A program made the position numbers and the translations under genes. Shown one piece after another: positions 50,496 through 59,973 of a stretch of 64,000 nt of DNA (the stretch's first letter is position 1; the number at the start of each line of letters is the position of its first letter). Origin of the DNA: JAFAGO01 sp031987605 (lineage in GTDB: Bacteria > Bacteroidota > Bacteroidia > Flavobacteriales > Weeksellaceae); the NCBI GenBank assembly GCA_031987605.1, contig DALZZF010000013.1:1-64000 (forward strand). The letters are read 5' to 3'. A model generated the notes under the pieces. That model did not search any database and was not told where the DNA came from. It was given only the letters and a program-made list of their open reading frames with translations.

Positions 50496-51091
50496 ATGAA
50501 TTCTTTTCAATATCGGAAGAACTTTATTGATAATCTTTTCAAAAGGTTTTATTTGACAGATATTAATCTTAATGATATAGCAGATGAAAAGATTTTTAAC
50601 AAAGCGTTTGAAGTATTCTTTACAGATTATCAACGTTATTTTGGAGGGGAAGAAATCACGGAAACGAAAATAATTTCTAGAATTGAGCTAATTGGTATTT
50701 TATTATATAGATTGGCAAGAGCATATTTTTTAACAGGAAATGAGAATTTTGCCAATCAGTTGAGTAGTTTGGGCAGAATTATTTCTGGCTTTGAGATTTA
50801 TTATTCTGCTTCGGTGGGGGAGGGTCTGAAAATAAACCACGGATTAGGTATGGTCATTGGAGCCCGATGTGTGATCGGAAAAAATGCTTTGATTCATCAG
50901 GGGGTAACTTTAGGAGACAGAAATGGGAAAAGGCCAACTTTATTGGATGACGTAACGGTGTATGCCGGAGCAAAAATATTGGGGGGGTAGTTTGTGGAAA
51001 TCAGGCAGTTATCGCTGCAAATTGTGTTTGCTTGGTTGATGTGCCTGACAATGGAGTTATCATTGGTGTGCCCGGAAAAATTAAAGAATAA
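50496..51091 (+). pseudogene. Serine-acetyltransferase-like gene, frameshifted at G7
   Basis: The 0-frame ORF (50496-50990) gives 164 residues with a left-handed beta-helix of the serine O-acetyltransferase type (INHGLGMVIGARCVIG holds the catalytic His; LIHQGVTLGDR). It stops at a TAG just after a seven-G run (50981-50987). Reading one base back, or adding one G, continues the helix perfectly to 51089-51091: VVCGNQAVIAANC...DVPDNGVIIGVPGKIKE. The full product would be about 198 residues. The C-terminal coils are normally needed for acetyl-CoA binding. Within a sugar locus it could acetylate a sugar rather than serine. Sequencing error, phase variation or slippage could explain the shift. Confidence 0.85.
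50981..50987 (+). repeat. G7 homopolymer at the frameshift
   Basis: Seven G residues directly precede the TAG stop. In frame the tract reads G GGG GGG, which fits the X XXY YYZ slippery heptamer, and a single -1 shift or an eighth G restores the family C-terminus. Confidence 0.85.
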
Positions 51092-51093
51092 AA

Positions 51094-51612
51094 ATGTTAC
51101 CAAAACTAATTATTACAGATATTGACGGAGTCTGGACAGACGGTGGTATGTACTATGACCAAGAAGGAAATGAGTTGAAGCGATTTCACACCTACGATAG
51201 TGCTGGAGTTCTTTTTGCCAGAATATTGGAGATTCCCGTTGCGATCATTACAGGTGAAGAAACGAAGATCGTAGAACGGAGAGCTAATAAACTTAAAATA
51301 GATTATTTGTTTCAGGGAGTAAAAAATAAAGTTGAAATAGTGGAAAGAATTATTCAGGAAATGGATATCTCTTTTCAGGATTGTGCTTTTATCGGCGATG
51401 ACATCAATGATTTGCTTTTGTTAGAAAAAGTAGGGTGGAGTGCGGCACCAGCCAATGCTCCTGAATATGTAAAAACGAAAGTCAATTTTGTTATGCAGAA
51501 AAAAGGAGGTGAAGGCGCATTTAGAGAGTTCGTAGAATTTATATTGCAACAAAATAATTTACTTGAACAGGTTATAGAACAGGCAATCAACAGAAATGAA
51601 AAATCTTCTTGA
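51094..51612 (+). CDS. KdsC-like HAD phosphatase
   Basis: This 172-residue haloacid-dehalogenase phosphatase is cap-less, like KdsC and the KDN-9-phosphate phosphatase. Motif I is TDIDGVWTDG (nucleophile Asp9, acid/base Asp11), motif II ITGEET, and motif III GDDINDLLLLEKVG. Next to a NeuB-family synthase it most likely removes the phosphate from a nonulosonate-phosphate before CMP activation; dephosphorylation of KDO-8-phosphate is the alternative. It overlaps the DUF4910 gene by 17 bp. Confidence 0.87.
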   Translation: MLPKLIITDIDGVWTDGGMYYDQEGNELKRFHTYDSAGVLFARILEIPVAIITGEETKIVERRANKLKIDYLFQGVKNKVEIVERIIQEMDISFQDCAFIGDDINDLLLLEKVGWSAAPANAPEYVKTKVNFVMQKKGGEGAFREFVEFILQQNNLLEQVIEQAINRNEKSS

Positions 51613-52876
51613 ATCTTATTTTGACAGATTATTTCCTCTGAACAGAAGTTTGACGGGAAACGGAGTCCGGGAAACGTTTAATATTCTGAGAGAATTAGTT
51701 GATTTTAAGATAACCGAAGTTCCTTCGGGAACATTGGCTTTTGACTGGACTGTCCCAAAAGAATGGAATGTAAACCAAGCGTATATCATCACTCCAGACG
51801 GAGAAAAAATCGCTGATTTTTCGAAAAACAATCTTCATTTGGTGGGGTATTCGGTTCCTTTCAAAGGAAAACTGAGTTGGGAAGAATTAGAACGCCATTT
51901 ACATACTTTACCTGGACAACCCGATGCTATTCCATATATAACATCATATTATAAAGAGTATTGGGGATTTTGTATTTCACAGAATAAAAAAGATACATTG
52001 CCAAAAGATGGGTTATATGAGATAGTTGTGGATTCGTCCTTGGCAAGCGGTTCGATGACGGTTGGCGAAGCAGTTTTGAAAGGAAAATCGGATAAGGAAA
52101 TATTTTTCACCTCTTATTGTTGCCATCCGAGTATGGCAAATAATGAACTTTCGGGTATGCTTGCATTAGCTTTTTTATATCATCTACTTAAAGAAAAGAA
52201 GAACCGAAAATATACCTACCGCTTTTATTTGGCACCTGAAACGATTGGTGCAATCTATAACCTTTCCGCAAACGGAAATCTTTTGAAGGAAAAAATGAGA
52301 GGAGGAATTGTAATGACCTGTTGTGGTGATTCAGGAGATATTACTTTAAAAAAATCGCGTACAGCTTCCTATTTTGATGAAGTATTTCAATATGTTTTAA
52401 AAAAAGAAAAACATCCTTTTAAAATAAAAGAGTTTTTTCCGATGGGTAGTGATGAACGCCAATACTGTTCACCCGGGCTTAATTTGCCTATGGTTTGTTT
52501 AACAAGAACAATGTATGGGGAATATCCGGAGTATCATACTTCTCTGGATAATAAATCCATTATGGATTTTGATGCTTTGGAGGTATATGTAAATCTGATA
52601 TTAGAAGCAGTGGATTTGGTGGAAAATGATAGTTTTTACATCAATACACTGCCTTTTGGCGAACCACAATTGGGAAAAAGAGGGCTTTATCCTACAATGT
52701 CAACACTTGAAGAGAGAGGTGAAAGTTTAAAAAAGCGACTTTATCTGCTCAATTATTCAGACGGTAATCACTCATTATTACAAATTGCGAACCGCCTGAA
52801 TATAGATGTTTCACAACTGGATTCAGAAGTAGAAACATTAGTTGAAAAAGGATTACTACAACCTTTAGATTATTAG
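51596..52876 (+). CDS. DUF4910 peptidase-fold protein
   Basis: This 426-residue protein matches the DUF4910 group: an N-terminal DUF2172-like region (LNRSLTGNGVRETF), an M28-type aminopeptidase fold and a C-terminal winged-helix-like domain (about 375-426; LLYSDGNHSLLQIANRL). Candidate zinc residues are His in CCHPSMAN, Glu in NNELSG, Asp/Glu in GSDERQY and His in EYHTSLDN. It has no signal peptide, so it acts in the cytoplasm. Its repeated presence in nonulosonate and capsule loci (family knowledge) suggests a sugar-amide hydrolase rather than a peptidase, but that is unproven. The start overlaps the HAD gene by 17 bp. Confidence 0.8.
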   Translation: MKNLLESYFDRLFPLNRSLTGNGVRETFNILRELVDFKITEVPSGTLAFDWTVPKEWNVNQAYIITPDGEKIADFSKNNLHLVGYSVPFKGKLSWEELERHLHTLPGQPDAIPYITSYYKEYWGFCISQNKKDTLPKDGLYEIVVDSSLASGSMTVGEAVLKGKSDKEIFFTSYCCHPSMANNELSGMLALAFLYHLLKEKKNRKYTYRFYLAPETIGAIYNLSANGNLLKEKMRGGIVMTCCGDSGDITLKKSRTASYFDEVFQYVLKKEKHPFKIKEFFPMGSDERQYCSPGLNLPMVCLTRTMYGEYPEYHTSLDNKSIMDFDALEVYVNLILEAVDLVENDSFYINTLPFGEPQLGKRGLYPTMSTLEERGESLKKRLYLLNYSDGNHSLLQIANRLNIDVSQLDSEVETLVEKGLLQPLDY

Positions 52877-54160
52877 ATGATGTTTAGAAACGCCAAGATA
52901 ATTTTTTATTTCAGTCAATATTATGTAATTCGATTAGGAGAGAAAACTTACCAATATAATCCTAAACTCGAATTATTTCCAGTTTTAAGAGCATTTATAA
53001 CCTTATTTATTCACGCTTTCAAAAGCAATCCTTCACCTAAAAATCTACAGTTAAAAAGAGCTTACCATCAATTAGTTTATGTAGAGACCATTAATCAGAA
53101 AAATGCTATTATTGATATTTTTCTGGAAAAGAAGAATAAAAAGAATACGCTTTTCATTTTAAATGAAATCAACGGAAAACTCCATATCCCTGAATTTGAT
53201 CAGAAATATTTTGCTACGAAACAATCATTTTGGAAAGCATTATGGTATTTTCCTAAAGCGGTTGTTATTTCGGGAAAATATAGAAAACAAATAAAGGGAA
53301 AAGTGAATCAGCTTCATATCCTGATTAATCTATCTCTTTTTATGGCATCAGTTGAGATATTTGAAAATGAACTCAATCAATATGAAATAAAGCAGGTAGT
53401 GCTAACCAATGATCATAATCTGCATACGCTCTCATTGTTATTGGCTTGTCGTAATTTGGGAATAAATTCCTATTATATTCAGCACGCTTCCGTATCGCCT
53501 GCTTTTCCCAAATTGCTTGCTAATATTTCCTTGCTCGAAGGGCAGCAGGCAGTAGATACTTATGAAAAAATTGGGAATCTTTCCAAAAAGATAGATCTTG
53601 TCGGGATACCACGTTTAGATGGGATTTTAGGATTTAAAAAGTCATTGCGAATCAACGATATTACAGTAGGATTTTGTCTAAAACCTTATTATTCTGAACA
53701 ACTTATCAAAGAATATATTGAGACCATAAGTTCTCAGGGGAATGTTGGTAAGATTATTTTAAGACCTCATCCTGGAAATGGAGACGAGTTTTACAATAAA
53801 CTGAAAGATTATCCGGTAGAAATATCAAATGCAAGGAAAGAAAGACCACACGAGTTTATCAAAAAACTGGACATAATGATTTCCGGTGAGTCTTCCATTA
53901 TTCTGGAATCATCATTAATGAAGATAAAAACCATTTACATTGATGATAAAGTGGCACAATATGATTTATATGGCTTCGTGAAAAATGGAATTGCAACCGC
54001 AGTCCATTCAATGGCAGAATTAAAAAAAGAGCTTCAACAGATCGATTTTCAAAAAGTCGAAGAGCAGTTCAATAATTGTAATTATTATTGCAGTACTGTA
54101 AATACAGAATTTGAAAATAGTTCTAAAGAATTGATAATGAAAATTTTAAACAATGATTAG
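52877..54160 (+). CDS. GT-B glycosyltransferase-like, polysialyltransferase/TagF group
   Basis: This 427-residue protein shows the C-terminal half of polysialyltransferase- and CDP-glycerol-transferase-like enzymes: KIILRPHPGNGDEF (the HP motif), then SGESSIILESSLMKIKTIYIDD with the conserved Ser/Glu before a nucleotide-binding end. HASVSPAFPKLLANISLLEGQQA is typical of capsule transferases of this class. An alternative start lies one codon downstream. A CMP-nonulosonate donor would fit the neighbourhood. Overlaps the acetyltransferase gene by 8 bp. Confidence 0.65.
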   Translation: MMFRNAKIIFYFSQYYVIRLGEKTYQYNPKLELFPVLRAFITLFIHAFKSNPSPKNLQLKRAYHQLVYVETINQKNAIIDIFLEKKNKKNTLFILNEINGKLHIPEFDQKYFATKQSFWKALWYFPKAVVISGKYRKQIKGKVNQLHILINLSLFMASVEIFENELNQYEIKQVVLTNDHNLHTLSLLLACRNLGINSYYIQHASVSPAFPKLLANISLLEGQQAVDTYEKIGNLSKKIDLVGIPRLDGILGFKKSLRINDITVGFCLKPYYSEQLIKEYIETISSQGNVGKIILRPHPGNGDEFYNKLKDYPVEISNARKERPHEFIKKLDIMISGESSIILESSLMKIKTIYIDDKVAQYDLYGFVKNGIATAVHSMAELKKELQQIDFQKVEEQFNNCNYYCSTVNTEFENSSKELIMKILNND

Positions 54161-54659
54161 TAAGTTGGTGTCTTGGTTAAAAAAGTATAGGAAAAAATAT
54201 TATAAAAAAAATGTTTTGAAAACTGCGGAGTTTGTTAAAGGGGACATTTTTGTAAATGGTTTGACTTATGTAAACCATAAAACAAGACTTGGTCATAATG
54301 TGAATTTTAACGGATTGAGAATCATAGGTAAGGGGAAAGTAGAAATTGGAGATAATTTTCATTCCGGAATGGATTGCGTTATTATAACGGATACTCATAA
54401 TTTTCGGGGGAACAAAATACCGTATGATGAAACCTATATTATAAAGGATGTGATTATTGAAGATAACGTTTGGTTGGGACACGGTGTTATTATTCTGGGA
54501 GGAGTAACCATTGGCGAAGGTGCAATAATTCAGGCAGGAGCAGTAGTTGTAAAAGATGTACCTAAATTGGGAATTGCAGGAGGAAGTCCGGCAAAAGTTT
54601 TTAAGTACAGAGACGAAAACCATTATTATACTTTAAAAAGCGAAGGTAAATTTCATTAA
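54153..54659 (+). CDS. Hexapeptide-repeat acetyltransferase
   Basis: This 168-residue protein is a left-handed beta-helix acyltransferase of the maltose/galactoside/WbbJ type, with repeats LGHGVIILGGVTIGEGAIIQAGAVVVKDVP and the catalytic His in ITDTHNFRG. It probably O-acetylates a sugar of the repeat unit. It sits between the GT-B protein and the Wzx flippase. Confidence 0.88.
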   Translation: MISKLVSWLKKYRKKYYKKNVLKTAEFVKGDIFVNGLTYVNHKTRLGHNVNFNGLRIIGKGKVEIGDNFHSGMDCVIITDTHNFRGNKIPYDETYIIKDVIIEDNVWLGHGVIILGGVTIGEGAIIQAGAVVVKDVPKLGIAGGSPAKVFKYRDENHYYTLKSEGKFH

Positions 54660-54665
54660 TTAGAA

Positions 54666-56120
54666 ATGTCATTAAAGCGTAAAACATTTGGCGGTTTATT
54701 TTGGGCGTTTTCTCAGGATTTTGGGACAACCGGGATCCGGTTCATTATTCAATTATTTCTCGCTCGTCTTATTGTTCCCGAACAGTTTGGGTTGTTTGGG
54801 ATGATTGGCGTTTTTTATGCCATTGCGGAATCTCTTACTAATACTGGAATGGGAACCTCACTAATACGTTTGAAAAATCCAACCCACGAAGATTATTCAA
54901 CGGTTTTCTGGGAAAACATAATGGTTTCGGTTTTTATCTATCTCCTCATTTTTATTGCTGCTCCTTATATTGCGGATTTTTATAATCAGGATGTCATTAC
55001 GATTCTAATTCGCATATATGGATTAAATATTATTCTCGGGGCTTTGTATGGTATCCATATTGCCAAGCAAACTAAGGAAATGAAATTTAAAAGGCAGGCA
55101 GTAATTACGCTTCCTTCTCTCGTTGTTTCACGCTGTTTGGGTATTTACTTGGGGTATTTGGAATATGGAGTTTGGGCGTTGGTCTATATGCAATTAGCAC
55201 AAACTACTATTTTGTGTTTACAGTATTGGATTAGGGCAGAATGGAGACCAGGATTTATTTTTGACAGCAAAATATGGAAATTCCATTTCAATTTTGGATA
55301 CAAATTTTTATTGAGCAGCGTAGTAAATAATATTTTTATTAATCTTTATCCAATGATTATCGGAAAATTTCATTCTCCGAAAGATGTTGGATTTTACAGC
55401 AGGGCACTAAGTTTAAGAAATCTGCCTTTGACGATGATTGCAAGAACTTTTGCTAAAGTAACTTATCCTATATTGGTAGAAGTACGAGAAGATGAAGAAA
55501 AACTAATAGTAGTATTCAGAAAATTTGTAAAAACAATACTTATAGTTTCGGGATTTGCTATGTTTTTATTATTGGTGGTAGCAAAGCCGCTGGTCGTACT
55601 TTTAATTACAGAAACTTGGCTACCTGCGGTGCCGTATTTACAAATAATCTGTATAAGTGCTGTATTTATCCCATTACAGAGTTATTATGTGAATATTTTT
55701 AATATTTATGGGAGAAGTGAAACTTTACTCTATTCATTGCTTTGTTCAAGGATTTTAAATTTAATCATTATATCCATAACGGTTCGGTATGGTATTATAG
55801 CAATCGTAATCGGGCAGGTTATAGCGGAAATTATAAATAGCATTATTACACAATTATTTGGACTTAAATTTATTAAATATACTGTTTTGCAACAGTTTTC
55901 GGATATAGCACGGGTATTATTGCCGTCAATAATAATTTCGGGTATTGTATATTTATTGTACGGATGGTATGAAACAAGGATTACTAATTATATTTTACAA
56001 ACATTTATTAATATATTTTTATTTGTTGTATTATTTATACCAATACAGTATTTGATAAACAAAAATATCATATTGGAATTATTGAATATGAAAAATCTTA
56101 TAATTAAAAAATCAATATGA
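54666..56120 (+). CDS. Lipopolysaccharide/capsule flippase, Wzx-like
   Basis: This 484-residue membrane protein with about 12-14 helices has the polysaccharide_synt (MVF/MOP) signature near the start (FGGLFWAFSQDFGTTGIRFIIQLFLARLIVPEQFG). It would flip the lipid-linked repeat unit of this locus. It overlaps the next GT4 gene by 4 bp (ATGA). A second flippase lies at 13.3 kb. Confidence 0.9.
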   Translation: MSLKRKTFGGLFWAFSQDFGTTGIRFIIQLFLARLIVPEQFGLFGMIGVFYAIAESLTNTGMGTSLIRLKNPTHEDYSTVFWENIMVSVFIYLLIFIAAPYIADFYNQDVITILIRIYGLNIILGALYGIHIAKQTKEMKFKRQAVITLPSLVVSRCLGIYLGYLEYGVWALVYMQLAQTTILCLQYWIRAEWRPGFIFDSKIWKFHFNFGYKFLLSSVVNNIFINLYPMIIGKFHSPKDVGFYSRALSLRNLPLTMIARTFAKVTYPILVEVREDEEKLIVVFRKFVKTILIVSGFAMFLLLVVAKPLVVLLITETWLPAVPYLQIICISAVFIPLQSYYVNIFNIYGRSETLLYSLLCSRILNLIIISITVRYGIIAIVIGQVIAEIINSIITQLFGLKFIKYTVLQQFSDIARVLLPSIIISGIVYLLYGWYETRITNYILQTFINIFLFVVLFIPIQYLINKNIILELLNMKNLIIKKSI

Positions 56121-57244
56121 GAAAGATTAGAATACTTCACATTCAACAAAGTTTATCATTTGGAGGTGTAGAAAGAAGGCGGCTTTCTCTTGCAAAACAT
56201 TTGGACAAATTCCGTTTTGAGCAAAAAATAATTTGTAATGCTCATCGAGGAAACTTAATTGAGGAAATCCGTGCTGAAGGTGTAGAAGTTTTTGAGATAG
56301 GAAATTTGACATCTCCATTCCAATGGGCACAACATAAAAAAGTCCAAAAAATCATTGAAGAATATAGACCCGATATTATCCACGGTGCTGTTTTCGAGGG
56401 TGTAACAATGGCAGCAATTAATGGTTGGATAAAGAAGGCCAACATAATTATTTTAGAAGAAACTTCCGACCCGAAAAATCGTTCGTGGAAAGGAAATCTG
56501 CTAATGAAGTTATTTTCAATTGTTGCTAATAAAGTTGTTGGTGTATCGGAAAGCGTTACGGAAGAATACTTGAAAGGCAAGCTGAAATTATCCAATGCCA
56601 AAGCTATAACAATTAATAATGGTGTAGCTTTGCCAAGAGAAGTCAGTTCCAAAGAAATTGCAGAGGCTAAAAAAAATTGGGGAATTGCAGAAAATGATTT
56701 CGTCATTGGCTCAACGGGCAGAATGTTGCACGACAGCCACAAACGTTTTTCGGATCTGATTAAAGCTTTTGCAAAATTTTCGGAGAAAAAAGAAAATGTA
56801 ATACTTCTTTTAGTTGGCAATGGACCGGAAAAATCGGGATATGAAAAATTAGTTGAGGAATTAAGCATCTCAAATAAAGTTATCTTTGCAGGCTACCAGT
56901 CTGATGTAACTTTGTTTTATAAAATTATGGATGTTTTTTCATTAGTTTCTGCCCGTGAGGCATTCGGTTTGGTTTTGGCAGAAGCAATGCTGAACAAACT
57001 TCCGGTTGTAGCAACCAAAGTAGGAGGAATGAAATATATTGTTGATGATAATGAAACCGGTTTTTTGATAAACCCGTTTCAGGTTGATGAAATTGCAGAA
57101 AAATTTGAAATGCTTTATCAAAATCCACAATGGGGGAAACAATTGGGAGCAAAAGGTTTTGAAAAAGCAATGAAGGAATATACAGAAGAAAAGTACGTAG
57201 AAAAGGTAGAAAAATTATACTTGGAATTGATAAAGAAAAAATAA
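56117..57244 (+). CDS. GT4 glycosyltransferase
   Basis: This 375-residue retaining glycosyltransferase has the GT-B fold: an N-terminal acceptor domain (LHIQQSLSFGGVERRRLSLA) and a C-terminal donor domain with VGNGPEKSGYEKLVEEL, FAGYQSDVTLFYKIMDVF and SAREAFGLVLAEAMLNKLPVVATKVGG (the EX7E motif). It adds a sugar to the lipid-linked unit; donor and linkage cannot be read from sequence. Confidence 0.9.
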   Translation: MRKIRILHIQQSLSFGGVERRRLSLAKHLDKFRFEQKIICNAHRGNLIEEIRAEGVEVFEIGNLTSPFQWAQHKKVQKIIEEYRPDIIHGAVFEGVTMAAINGWIKKANIIILEETSDPKNRSWKGNLLMKLFSIVANKVVGVSESVTEEYLKGKLKLSNAKAITINNGVALPREVSSKEIAEAKKNWGIAENDFVIGSTGRMLHDSHKRFSDLIKAFAKFSEKKENVILLLVGNGPEKSGYEKLVEELSISNKVIFAGYQSDVTLFYKIMDVFSLVSAREAFGLVLAEAMLNKLPVVATKVGGMKYIVDDNETGFLINPFQVDEIAEKFEMLYQNPQWGKQLGAKGFEKAMKEYTEEKYVEKVEKLYLELIKKK

Positions 57245-57245
57245 A

Positions 57246-58214
57246 ATGAAAATAATAAAAAACATATCGGTTTTTGATACCTCTATTGCAACACAAAACG
57301 TTGGTGATGAGATAATTATGGATGCGGTATATAATGAATTGAACGAGATTTTTGATGACGCAATGTTTCTTAAAATTCCCTCTCATGAAATTATTGGTAT
57401 TTCTAGTCTTTCTTTAATTCGGAATTCTGACTTTGCTATTGTTGGCGGATCCAATATTCTTTCTTCTTCAATGAATAAGTATAAACAATGGAAAATTTCA
57501 TTAATACAGAGTTTTCTGATTAGAAATAAAGCTTTACTACTAGGTGTTGGTTGGAGAAATTATCAGAAAAGCCCCAATTTCTTTACAAGAAAACTTCTCA
57601 AAAACTTATTAAACAAGCATTATCTGCATTCTGTACGTGATAGTTATACCGAAAAAAAACTTAAAGAAGAAGGTTTTCAGAATGTTATCAATACGGCTTG
57701 CCCCACAATGTGGAAACTGACTGAGGAACATTGTTCCCAGATTCCTCAAAAGAAATCGGATAAAGTAGTGTTGACATTGACGGATTATTCAAAGGACATT
57801 GATTCTGATACCTTTTTGGTAAATACACTTTTATCCAATTATAAAGAAGTGTATTATTGGGTACAGAGCAGAAAAGATTTAATTTATTTTAACGAGCTTG
57901 GTTTTAACGAAGGAAAAATAAAAATTATCGCTCCTACGCTTAGAGCTTATACTTCCTTTTTGGAATCCAATGAATGTGATTATGTTGGAACAAGACTACA
58001 TGGTGGAATTAGAGCTTTACAAAGGAAAAGAAGGACAATTATAATTGGAGTTGATAATAGGGCTATTGAAAAGAAAAAAGATTTTAATCTGAACGTTATC
58101 GAAAGAAAAGAACTAGAATACAAATTGGAAATACTAATTAATTCTGAGTTTAAGACAGAAATAAAAATTCCAAGTGAGAACATTGCCCGATGGAAAAACC
58201 AGTTCATAAAATAA
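57246..58214 (+). CDS. Polysaccharide pyruvyl transferase family protein
   Basis: This 322-residue enzyme resembles the pyruvyl-transferase family, which attaches pyruvate ketals from PEP to sugars of exopolysaccharides and capsules. Diagnostic stretches are NVGDEIIMDAVYNEL near the N-terminus, AIVGGSNILSSSMNKYKQWK, and the C-terminal GTRLHGGIRALQRKRRTIIIGVDNRA. The NxGDE/HGG pattern is typical. It lies 1 bp after the GT4 gene. Confidence 0.85.
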   Translation: MKIIKNISVFDTSIATQNVGDEIIMDAVYNELNEIFDDAMFLKIPSHEIIGISSLSLIRNSDFAIVGGSNILSSSMNKYKQWKISLIQSFLIRNKALLLGVGWRNYQKSPNFFTRKLLKNLLNKHYLHSVRDSYTEKKLKEEGFQNVINTACPTMWKLTEEHCSQIPQKKSDKVVLTLTDYSKDIDSDTFLVNTLLSNYKEVYYWVQSRKDLIYFNELGFNEGKIKIIAPTLRAYTSFLESNECDYVGTRLHGGIRALQRKRRTIIIGVDNRAIEKKKDFNLNVIERKELEYKLEILINSEFKTEIKIPSENIARWKNQFIK

Positions 58215-58223
58215 ATTACTACA

Positions 58224-58907
58224 ATGAAAGTATCTCCAAAAGTAAGCATCTTAATTCTGACTTATAATGCTCCAGAATATGTATATAAAACATTGAAGTC
58301 ATTGAGAAAAACGGATTATGATAATTACGAAATAATTGTATTTGATAATAACTCTCGTATTTTTACAAAACTTTTGAATCTGTATGCTTTAAAGAAAAAT
58401 TGGATGAACAGGCTTATTTTTTCACCTAAAAATATTCTCTTCTCCCCAGGTAATAATGAGGTATTCAAAAACATTTCCGAAGACAGCAAATATACTCTGC
58501 TGTTGAATTCTGATATAGAAATAAAAGATAAAAACTGGTTGAAAAAATTAATTGAGATTCATAAATATGGAGCAACTTCTTATGGTGTTTGTGTTAATGA
58601 GCCAATTCGTGCAGATGGTTATTGCTTTTTAGTAGATACGGAATTATACAGAAAATATAAACTTGACGAAGATTTTGAATGGTGGTGGGGTCTGACAAAA
58701 TTTCAGGCAGAAATTTTGGAAAAAGAACATTGCGAAATCAAAGCTGTTAGGAATCATAATAATATAATTGTCCATTTTGGAGGAGGTTCACGAAAGGGCT
58801 TCTTCAATACAAAAGATTTGAAAAAAGCTAAAGGATTAGATTTAGAAATCGAAAAAGTGAAGGAATGGTTTAAACATAATAAAATTGAAGTTATTGAATC
58901 TTTATGA
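58224..58907 (+). CDS. GT2 glycosyltransferase
   Basis: This 227-residue inverting transferase has the GT-A start VSILILTYNAPEYV and the acidic metal site in LLLNSDIEIKD. It is short for GT2, without an added C-terminal domain. It ends in a 4-bp ATGA overlap with the next glycosyltransferase gene. Confidence 0.87.
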   Translation: MKVSPKVSILILTYNAPEYVYKTLKSLRKTDYDNYEIIVFDNNSRIFTKLLNLYALKKNWMNRLIFSPKNILFSPGNNEVFKNISEDSKYTLLLNSDIEIKDKNWLKKLIEIHKYGATSYGVCVNEPIRADGYCFLVDTELYRKYKLDEDFEWWWGLTKFQAEILEKEHCEIKAVRNHNNIIVHFGGGSRKGFFNTKDLKKAKGLDLEIEKVKEWFKHNKIEVIESL

Positions 58908-59971
58908 AAATCATTCGCCTTTCTACATTTCTCGACTTTGGAGGAATAGAATCTAAAATGGCAAATCTTTCTTCCTGGAATGATGAAAACGACTGGTTAT
59001 TTGTCGCAATAGGAAAAGGAGGAGAAGCAGAGAAAAAAATAAAAAGTAATGATAAACAAGTGTGGTGTTTGAATCTACCACATAGAATACCATCTCCAGT
59101 TACTTTATATAAATTATTTCGTTTTTTGAAAAAAGAAAAACCGGATGTACTACATACTTCTGGAGCAGAAGCTAACTTTTTTGGTTTTTTTGCCGGAAAA
59201 TTGGCTGGTATCCCTAAAATTGTTGTGGAAGAGATAGGAATTCCCAAACATTCACCAAAAGCTAAAAAAATATTCCGATATATTTTCAAAAAAGCAGATT
59301 GGGTAGTTGGAGAATCGAAAATTGTAGTAGATCATATTAGAAATTCCTTCCAGCTTGATTCTCCCAAAACAAAAGTTATTTACAATTTTGGAGTTTTTAA
59401 TTATGATTTGACTACAATAGATGTTCGGAAAAACAAAGAAGTATTTCGCTTATTAATGATTTCCCGGCTCGAACCGGTTAAAAATATAGAGGGTGTTTTA
59501 AATGTACTTTCTGAACTTACCAAAGAAAATAAAAAAATAAAATTAACAATCGCCGGAACAGGAAACTCCGAAGTTGCACTAAAAGAAAAAGTAAAAACAC
59601 TTCATTTGGAGCAAAATGTAGAGTTTGTCGGATTTATTAACGATCCTTATCCTTATTTACTGAATGCTGACTTGTATATTTTAAATTCCTTTACAGAAGG
59701 GTTTTCTAATTCTTTGGTAGAAGCGATGTATAGCAAAACGCTATCATTAAGCACGACAGTTGGAGCGGCTCCTGAAATTATTGAAGACAATATTAATGGA
59801 TTTTTAGTTGAACCCAATAACGAAGATATGCTATATGAAAAGTTGAAAAGTATTATAGCGTTGAATATTGAAGAACGATTGCATATAGGTGAAAAAGGAC
59901 ATTGTACTATTGTCGAAAATTTTTCTTTAGAAAAACATATTGATAAACTTAAGATAATTTATAAAAACTAA
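58904..59971 (+). CDS. GT4 glycosyltransferase
   Basis: This 355-residue GT-B enzyme has the C-terminal donor-site signature NSFTEGFSNSLVEAMYSKTLSLSTTVGAAPEI (EX7E type) and the mid-protein LLMISRLEPVKNIEGVLNVL block. The N-terminal domain has the LSTFLDFGGIESKMANLSSW acceptor-side pattern. Confidence 0.9.
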   Translation: MKIIRLSTFLDFGGIESKMANLSSWNDENDWLFVAIGKGGEAEKKIKSNDKQVWCLNLPHRIPSPVTLYKLFRFLKKEKPDVLHTSGAEANFFGFFAGKLAGIPKIVVEEIGIPKHSPKAKKIFRYIFKKADWVVGESKIVVDHIRNSFQLDSPKTKVIYNFGVFNYDLTTIDVRKNKEVFRLLMISRLEPVKNIEGVLNVLSELTKENKKIKLTIAGTGNSEVALKEKVKTLHLEQNVEFVGFINDPYPYLLNADLYILNSFTEGFSNSLVEAMYSKTLSLSTTVGAAPEIIEDNINGFLVEPNNEDMLYEKLKSIIALNIEERLHIGEKGHCTIVENFSLEKHIDKLKIIYKN

Positions 59972-59973
59972 AA

